Below are positions 7,739 through 12,751 of a DNA stretch of 14,996 bases, piece after piece. The stretch's first letter is position 1. Each line of letters begins with the position of its first letter. Under the pieces are notes generated by a model. It was not told the DNA's origin, made no database searches, and saw only the letters and a list, made by a program, of their open reading frames with translations. A program made the translations under genes and the position numbers. Origin of the DNA: Prevotella sp. (GTDB lineage Bacteria; Bacteroidota; Bacteroidia; Bacteroidales; Bacteroidaceae); contig JAFRQC010000008.1 in assembly GCA_017428805.1 (NCBI GenBank), forward strand, positions 1 to 14,996, given 5' to 3'.

Positions 7739-7804
7739 TATGAGAACAAATATATTTATTAAGGCCAAAGGGTTGGTAAAGGTTTTACCTTTTTACCTTT
7801 TTAC
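7707..7804 (+). promoter_or_regulatory. Inverted repeat enclosing the SGBP start codon
   Basis: gtaaaaaggtaaaaa (7707-7721) and tttttacctttttac (7790-7804) are perfect 15-nt complements. In the mRNA they would form a stem whose 68-nt loop holds the ATG at 7740 and the first 16 codons. A smaller hairpin, GGTAAA/TTTACC (7775-7780/7784-7789), lies within it. This could limit translation of the lipoprotein relative to SusD; the effect is inferred. Confidence 0.5.
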
Positions 7805-10205
7805 CCTTTTACCTTTATTAACGGCCTGCTCGCCTGAAAAGTTCGACGGTCCGAACCAGGCTGGAATCCCGTCCATCTCGGGTGTGGACTTCAATATGGA
7901 TATTGACCAGAGCGTGAACCAGGCTACCTTCACTGCCAACTTGCCGGCACAGACCTATGCCGTCTGGACTATCAACGGCAACGTATACTCGACGCTGAAT
8001 CCCATGAACTGGGCCAACAGCAAGGCTGGCACCTATGATGTGGAACTGCGCCTCGGCAACCGTAACGGCTTCAGCCAGGGTAGCATCACAAAGACCTTCA
8101 CGTTTGAAAACTCACAGGTGGACTTCACGCCCTATTTCAGCCGTATCTCCCGTACCTGGCGTATCAACTACGCAGAGCAGGGACACATGGGTTGCGGTGA
8201 ACCAGGTACCGATGGTAGCAACTGGTGGAGTGCAGCCCCTGGCGACAAGGCAGACTGGGGTGTGTATGACGACCGCATCACCTTCACTGCCGATGGTGGC
8301 TATGTCTACGATCCGGGTGAGGAAGGTACCGTGTATGTGAACAACGGCTCAAGCCTCTGGCCAGACTACAACACCGTGACCAATCCAGACGGCAGCAAGG
8401 CCGACTTCATGGCTCCCGTTGAGACTCAGTCTGCAGGTTACCGCTTTGATGTCGATGGTGACAAGATTGTGCTGATTCTTGATGATGAGACACTCTTCCC
8501 CTATATCTCCAGCGACGCACAGTATGCTAATCCCGTCTTCACTGTCACCAAACTTACCAATTCTGAGATGGTACTGCTCTACGAGGGCGAAGGCATCACC
8601 TGGCGCTTCATGCTCACCAGCAAGGAAGATGATGCACCCAAGGCCTTCAAGGGCTATAAGTTCGACAGCGACGGCAATATGCTGAAGAATGCCACATGGG
8701 AGATTTCCCGTTACTATGCCCACGGCGACGGTTGGGAAGGCTACAATGCCGAGGATATCACTTACACCAACGATGGCAATAAGAAGTTTGTGGTGTCGCT
8801 GCCTCACGAGTCTAACCAGCGCTGGCAGGCACAGTTCCAGTTGCAGAACCTCACAGGCGTTTCCACTCAGGCTGGCAAGAACTACGACTTCTCCATCAAA
8901 CTGAAGGCTAATCAGGACCTGAACAGCGCCACTGTGAAACTCACTGACGCTACTGACGATACGAATTTCTACTTCGACGAGGTCATTCCTCTGGAGGCAG
9001 AGACAGAATATCTGCTCGTGAAGAGCAATATGGAAGGTAAGGATATTGCCAAGATGCACCTGGTATTCGACTTCGGCGGCTGTCAGGCCGGTACTGAGGT
9101 AGAGATTACCGACATGGTGCTGAAGGATCATGCCTTCGACGATGGCGCAGGCCAGCCTGAGGAAGAAGGCGGCCAAGGCGGAGAAGAGGGCGGCAACGAC
9201 AAGTTCGACTGGAACTACGACGCTGCTTCCAACCTCTGGAAGGCCGTTGACGAGGGTTCTGCCTTCAATGCCACAGGTTACTACTTCGCTGCTGGCGACG
9301 ACTGGCATGCCATCGACTTCACGGAGGCAGCACATGCTGGCGACGCCTGGACTATCACACTGCCCGCCGACCTCGGCAAGAGCCAGTGGCAGGGACAGTT
9401 CCACATCGACACCAAACTGACGGCCTCGGCTGAGAAGAAGTACAACTTCTATATGATCATGGAGTCTGACGCAGATCTGCCTCAGGTGACCTTCAAACTC
9501 ACCGATGCCGGCGACACGAACTTCTTCATCGAGGAGCGCAACGACGTGGCTGCAGGCGAACCGTTCATCCTGAAGCGTGAAGGCGTGACCCTGAAGGAGG
9601 GTACTGACGCAGAGGCCATCCGCCTGTTCTTCGACTTCGGAGGTTCTCCTGGCGGTGCCAACGTGAAGATCAGCAAGATCTACTTCGAGGAGGCCAACGG
9701 CTCTGCAGAGCCCGCCCCGCTGAACTACGACGATGACGCCAACATGTGGAAGGCCGTTGACGCAGGAGCCTTTGAACTCGGCTACTACTTCGCTGCTGGC
9801 GACGACTGGCACGGCATCGACTTCACAGAGGCCACACACAATGGCAACACCTACGAACTCACACTGCCCGCCGACCTCGGCAAGAACCAGTGGCAGGGAC
9901 AGTTCCACATCGACACCAAACTGACGGCCAGTGCCTCTAAGAAGTACGACTTCCAGTTCGTTATCGAGACGGATGCAGATTGCCCGCAGGTGACCATGAA
10001 GCTGACAGATGCCGGTGATACGAACTTCTTCATCGAGGAACGCAATGACGTTATCGGTGGAGAGCCTATGACATTCACTTGGAGTGGCGTCACTCTGAAA
10101 GAGGGTACCGATGCAGAAGCCATCCGCCTGTTCTTCGACTTTGGAGGTTCTCCTGGTGGTACGAACGTAAAGATCAGCAAGATAACCTTCAGGGAACATA
10201 AGTAA
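7740..10205 (+). CDS. Surface glycan-binding lipoprotein with three CBM-like repeats (SusE/SGBP position)
   Basis: The 821-residue protein has a lipoprotein signal with LLTAC (Cys30), so it is likely anchored on the surface and binds the polysaccharide without cutting it. Residues about 40-125 look like a PKD/Ig-like fold (TYAVWTINGNVYS, GTYDVELRLGNRNG). About 131-300 carry a region seen in many Bacteroidales glycan-binding proteins (RTWRINYAEQGHMGCG, WWSAAPGDKADWGVYDDRITFTADG). Then come three repeats of CBM4/9-like beta-sandwich type, at about 313-475, 498-655 and 668-821, each with a GDxW core, an RWQAQFQL or QWQGQFHI strand and an FDFGG strand. An acidic glycine-rich linker (EEEGGQGGEEGG) precedes repeat 2. 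Repeats 2 and 3 are nearly identical. The gene follows susD by 36 nt, the place of SusE/SGBP-B proteins. The CBM family number cannot be fixed by eye, and no catalytic motif is visible. Confidence 0.85.
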   Translation: MRTNIFIKAKGLVKVLPFYLFTLLPLLTACSPEKFDGPNQAGIPSISGVDFNMDIDQSVNQATFTANLPAQTYAVWTINGNVYSTLNPMNWANSKAGTYDVELRLGNRNGFSQGSITKTFTFENSQVDFTPYFSRISRTWRINYAEQGHMGCGEPGTDGSNWWSAAPGDKADWGVYDDRITFTADGGYVYDPGEEGTVYVNNGSSLWPDYNTVTNPDGSKADFMAPVETQSAGYRFDVDGDKIVLILDDETLFPYISSDAQYANPVFTVTKLTNSEMVLLYEGEGITWRFMLTSKEDDAPKAFKGYKFDSDGNMLKNATWEISRYYAHGDGWEGYNAEDITYTNDGNKKFVVSLPHESNQRWQAQFQLQNLTGVSTQAGKNYDFSIKLKANQDLNSATVKLTDATDDTNFYFDEVIPLEAETEYLLVKSNMEGKDIAKMHLVFDFGGCQAGTEVEITDMVLKDHAFDDGAGQPEEEGGQGGEEGGNDKFDWNYDAASNLWKAVDEGSAFNATGYYFAAGDDWHAIDFTEAAHAGDAWTITLPADLGKSQWQGQFHIDTKLTASAEKKYNFYMIMESDADLPQVTFKLTDAGDTNFFIEERNDVAAGEPFILKREGVTLKEGTDAEAIRLFFDFGGSPGGANVKISKIYFEEANGSAEPAPLNYDDDANMWKAVDAGAFELGYYFAAGDDWHGIDFTEATHNGNTYELTLPADLGKNQWQGQFHIDTKLTASASKKYDFQFVIETDADCPQVTMKLTDAGDTNFFIEERNDVIGGEPMTFTWSGVTLKEGTDAEAIRLFFDFGGSPGGTNVKISKITFREHK
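7783..7820 (+). repeat. Octamer array (tttttacc) encoding the SGBP signal-peptide core
   Basis: ttttacc, tttttacc, tttttaccc, ttttacc and ttta run in tandem from 7783 to 7820. This is the reverse-complement type of the array in the preceding gap. In frame it gives VLPFYLFTLLPLLT, the hydrophobic core just before the lipobox Cys30. This orientation has no stop codon in any phase of its 24-nt cycle. Confidence 0.75.
9231..10199 (+). repeat. Recent tandem duplication of a CBM-like module within the SGBP gene
   Basis: Copy 2 starts at 9231 (codon 498) and copy 3 at 9741 (codon 668), a 510-nt period. The DNA is nearly identical over long stretches, for example around tactacttcgctgctggcg (9281 and 9784), the block ending in ccacatcgacaccaaactga, and gatgccggygayacgaactt followed by cttcatcgagga. 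The proteins share YYFAAGDDWH, IDFTEA, LPADLGK, QWQGQFHIDTKLTAS, DAGDTNFFIEERNDV and EGTDAEAIRLFFDFGGSPGG. Copy 1 (from 8676) is far more diverged, so the last duplication is young or the copies are being homogenised. Confidence 0.85.
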
Positions 10206-10241
10206 TCATAAAGTTCAAAGATCAAAGTTCAAAGTTTAAAG
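10203..10241. repeat. AATCATAA-led heptamer array between the SGBP and GH16 genes
   Basis: Directly from the SGBP stop the sequence reads taatcataaag, then four heptamers: ttcaaag (10214-10220), atcaaag, ttcaaag and tttaaag (10235-10241). The last G is also the G of the following GTG start. The first 19 nt after base 10201 (10202-10220) recur at 13859-13877 inside the GH3 gene. The element fills the whole 35-nt intergenic gap. Confidence 0.75.
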
Positions 10242-11344
10242 TGAAACGATTCATGCTTAATTGTGTTATGTTCTCTCTCGCCGTAGCCCTCTGGGGCTGC
10301 GGTGGGGGCGAGGACGACCCACAGCCTGCGCCTGTCAGCATCACGGTTTCCACGGAGACCGTCAATGCACCTGCCGAAGGTGGTACCTATACCGTCAACG
10401 TCTCGACGACGGGCACGGAGTGGGGCGTGGCTATAGGAGACGACTTCTTTAAGGTTGAGGCGAAGAATACGGCAGCCCAGGCGGGTACGATCACCATCAC
10501 GGTTCCTGCTAATCCTGTGGCTGAGGCCCGCACTGGTGCTGTCACGGTGATGTCGGGTGTTGCCCGCAAGACCATCACGGTCACACAGGCTGCAGCAGAA
10601 CAGGCTGCCTACTATGCCCCAGAGGGTTATCAGCTGGTGTGGCACGATGAGTTCAACGAAGGTACGGAACTGAATGCTGCTGACTGGACGCATGAGGTGC
10701 AGAAGGATCACTGGGTGAACAATGAGTTGCAGAACTACGTGAACCATGTGACGCCCAAGGGCCGCTATGTCACAGAGGTGATGGACGGTTCGTTACGTAT
10801 CCACTGTTTCAAGGAGGACGGTAAGATCTACTCAGGACGTGTCTATGCACATGTGAAGAGCGGTTGGACATACGGCTACATCGAGGCGAGCATCAAGCTG
10901 CCGAAGGGTAAGGGTACATGGCCCGCCTTCTGGATGATGCCTGTGAACTTCCGCTCGTGGCCTGCCGATGGTGAGATCGACATCATGGAGGAAGTGGGTT
11001 ACCACCCCAACTACGTGTCATCGAGCCTCCACGCCAATGCCCATGTGCATAGCAACGGTACGCAGGTCACTCACGAGATGTACTGCAAGGGTGCCGAGGG
11101 TGAGTTCCATACCTACGCCATCGAATGGACGGCTCAGAACATCACCACCTTCGTCGACGGCAAGAAGCAGCTCTCTTATGACAACCGTGGCTTAGGACGT
11201 GACGACTGGCCCTATAACGATCCTTTCTATGTCATCTTCAACCTCGCGTGGGGTGGAGACTGGGGAGGACAACAGGGCGTGGACGAGAATGCCCTGCCTG
11301 TGACGATGGAAGTGGACTACGTCCGCGTGTTTCAGAAGAAATAA
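10241..11344 (+). CDS. GH16 endo-beta-glucanase lipoprotein with BACON-like domain
   Basis: The enzyme should hydrolyse internal bonds of a beta-glucan at the cell surface. The 367-residue protein starts with a lipoprotein signal ending LWGC (Cys20), followed by GGGEDD, an acidic stretch typical of surface-exported Bacteroidota lipoproteins. About 30-116 is a BACON-like beta-sandwich (VNAPAEGGTYTVNVSTTGTEW, TITVTQ). The GH16 catalytic domain is about 126-365, with WHDEFN, GYIEASIKLPKGKGTWPAFWMMP and GEIDIMEEVG. E245 is the expected nucleophile, D247 assists and E250 is the acid/base. The extra Met in EIDIME is the bulged form found in laminarinase-type and many Bacteroides mixed-linkage glucanases, unlike lichenases. 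The GTG at 10241 is preferred because it gives the basic MKRF n-region; an ATG at 10253 would lose it. Exact bond specificity is not decidable here. Confidence 0.93.
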   Translation: MKRFMLNCVMFSLAVALWGCGGGEDDPQPAPVSITVSTETVNAPAEGGTYTVNVSTTGTEWGVAIGDDFFKVEAKNTAAQAGTITITVPANPVAEARTGAVTVMSGVARKTITVTQAAAEQAAYYAPEGYQLVWHDEFNEGTELNAADWTHEVQKDHWVNNELQNYVNHVTPKGRYVTEVMDGSLRIHCFKEDGKIYSGRVYAHVKSGWTYGYIEASIKLPKGKGTWPAFWMMPVNFRSWPADGEIDIMEEVGYHPNYVSSSLHANAHVHSNGTQVTHEMYCKGAEGEFHTYAIEWTAQNITTFVDGKKQLSYDNRGLGRDDWPYNDPFYVIFNLAWGGDWGGQQGVDENALPVTMEVDYVRVFQKK

Positions 11345-11371
11345 TCCCAGGCTGGTCACGGGTCTCAGACA

Positions 11372-12751
11372 GTGAGAAGATTAGGATTCTACATAGTTTG
11401 GTTGTTAGTTAGTATGACGGGACACGCTCAGTCCTATCCGCAAAGGACTGACGTGCCTTCCGTTTACATCGAGACAGAGAACCGCCGTTCCATCACCAGC
11501 AAGGAAAAGTACATCAACTGTACCTTCATCTATGTGGACGGCGACAGCCTCGCACGCTATGAGAATACCCAGATCCGAGGACGCGGAAACTCCACCTGGT
11601 GGAACTCCGACAAGAAACCATTCCGTGTGAAGTTCGAGAAGAAGCAGCGGCTCTTAGGCGAAAGCTTTGCCAATGCCAAAAGCTGGACGCTTCTGGCTAA
11701 TCACGGCGACAAAACGATGATCCGCAATGCCCTTACCTACGACCTCGGTCGTTTTATGGGTATGAAGTTCTGTCCTGCGGCACGGTTTGTAGATCTCTAT
11801 CTGAACGGCAACTATCAGGGAACCTATCAGATCAGCGACCAGGTACAGGTACATAAGAAGCGGGTGGAAGTGGATGAGGACAGCGGCTGGCTGTTGGAGG
11901 TGGCCAATGAGAACTCGAAGGAAGATCCTTTCATTTCCTCGACAGGGTTCAAGATTATGTACAATATCAAGAATCCGAAGGACCAGCAGCTCACCGTAGA
12001 GCGTCGCATTGCCATCGGGCAGTGGATACAGCAGTTCGAGAGTGCCGTGGCCTCAAATGATTATTGCGATCCGGAGAAGGGCTGGCGCGCCTATGTCGAT
12101 GAGGAAGACTTCATCAACTGGTATGTGGGCGCTGAAATCACAGGCAACATTGATGCGCTCTATAGTATCTATATGTATAAAGAGGCCGACGACCAGAAGA
12201 TGCATTTCGGTCCGCTATGGGATATCGATCTCGGCTATGACAACAGCTCGGAGCGCAGCCTGCTCAACAATATGGAGGCTTTCCTCGGCCTGTGGAACCG
12301 TCCCTTTGAGAAGATTCTCCAGCGGCTTTGGCGGGACCCCTGGTTCGTCCAGGCTTGCAACGACCGTCTGCAGCAACTGGTCGATGATGGGCTTCAGCAG
12401 TATCTGTTAGATCATATCGACAGCCTGCGCACAGCCATCTGGCAGACGCAGACAGAGAACTTCAAGAAATGGCGTATCAACCAGAAGGTGTACGACTGGG
12501 CTAAAAATGCTTACTATAGCAACTATGACCGCTATATTACCGACTTGAGGGATTTCGTCAACATCCACATCCCTTATCTGCAGGAAGCCTTCGCCCGCCG
12601 GATGCCTACCGCCGTCCTTCCCCTCAAAGGTGATCAGAACGCTCATCCCTCAACTCTCAACTCTCAGACATTTGACCTCCAAGGCCGACCTGTTACCACG
12701 CCTCATAAAGGTATATATATCCAAAATCATAGAATCATAACAAGACAATGA
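11372..12751 (+). CDS. Secreted CotH-kinase-family protein with short sorting-type C-terminus
   Basis: CotH-fold proteins include the Bacillus spore-coat kinase CotH, an atypical protein kinase; many Bacteroidota members lie near glycan genes with unknown targets. This 459-residue protein has an N-terminal signal peptide (MRRLGFYIVWLLVSMTGHAQ). Family motifs are IRGRGNSTW (68-76), KKPFRVKF (81-88), WTLLANHGDKTMIRN (105-119), GNYQGTYQISDQV (146-158) and FGPLWDIDLGYD (279-290), whose Asp residues are candidate metal/ATP ligands. The tail FDLQGRPVTTPHKGIYIQNHRI (434-455) resembles type IX secretion C-terminal signals common in Prevotella but is very short. It is joined to the core by a degenerate heptamer array (12642-12669). 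The GTG at 11372 gives the only sensible signal peptide. The gene lies between GH16 and GH3 and overlaps the GH3 start by 4 nt. Its role in glucan use is unknown. Confidence 0.88.
   Translation: MRRLGFYIVWLLVSMTGHAQSYPQRTDVPSVYIETENRRSITSKEKYINCTFIYVDGDSLARYENTQIRGRGNSTWWNSDKKPFRVKFEKKQRLLGESFANAKSWTLLANHGDKTMIRNALTYDLGRFMGMKFCPAARFVDLYLNGNYQGTYQISDQVQVHKKRVEVDEDSGWLLEVANENSKEDPFISSTGFKIMYNIKNPKDQQLTVERRIAIGQWIQQFESAVASNDYCDPEKGWRAYVDEEDFINWYVGAEITGNIDALYSIYMYKEADDQKMHFGPLWDIDLGYDNSSERSLLNNMEAFLGLWNRPFEKILQRLWRDPWFVQACNDRLQQLVDDGLQQYLLDHIDSLRTAIWQTQTENFKKWRINQKVYDWAKNAYYSNYDRYITDLRDFVNIHIPYLQEAFARRMPTAVLPLKGDQNAHPSTLNSQTFDLQGRPVTTPHKGIYIQNHRIITRQ
12642..12669 (+). repeat. Heptamer array (ctcaact type) in the CotH C-terminal linker
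   Basis: Four units, ctcatcc, ctcaact, ctcaact and ctcagac, encode AHPSTLNSQT exactly between the CotH domain and the sorting-type tail. It has the same unit type and the same STLNSQ product as the array at 14069-14096 in GH3. It lacks an AATCATAA leader immediately upstream. Confidence 0.6.

Noticed and set aside
8349..10199. A 616-codon open frame on the minus strand opposite the SGBP gene
   Set aside because: It is the antisense of a well-supported gene with a biased codon composition. Its product shows no domain and simply repeats where the sense strand has CBM repeats.
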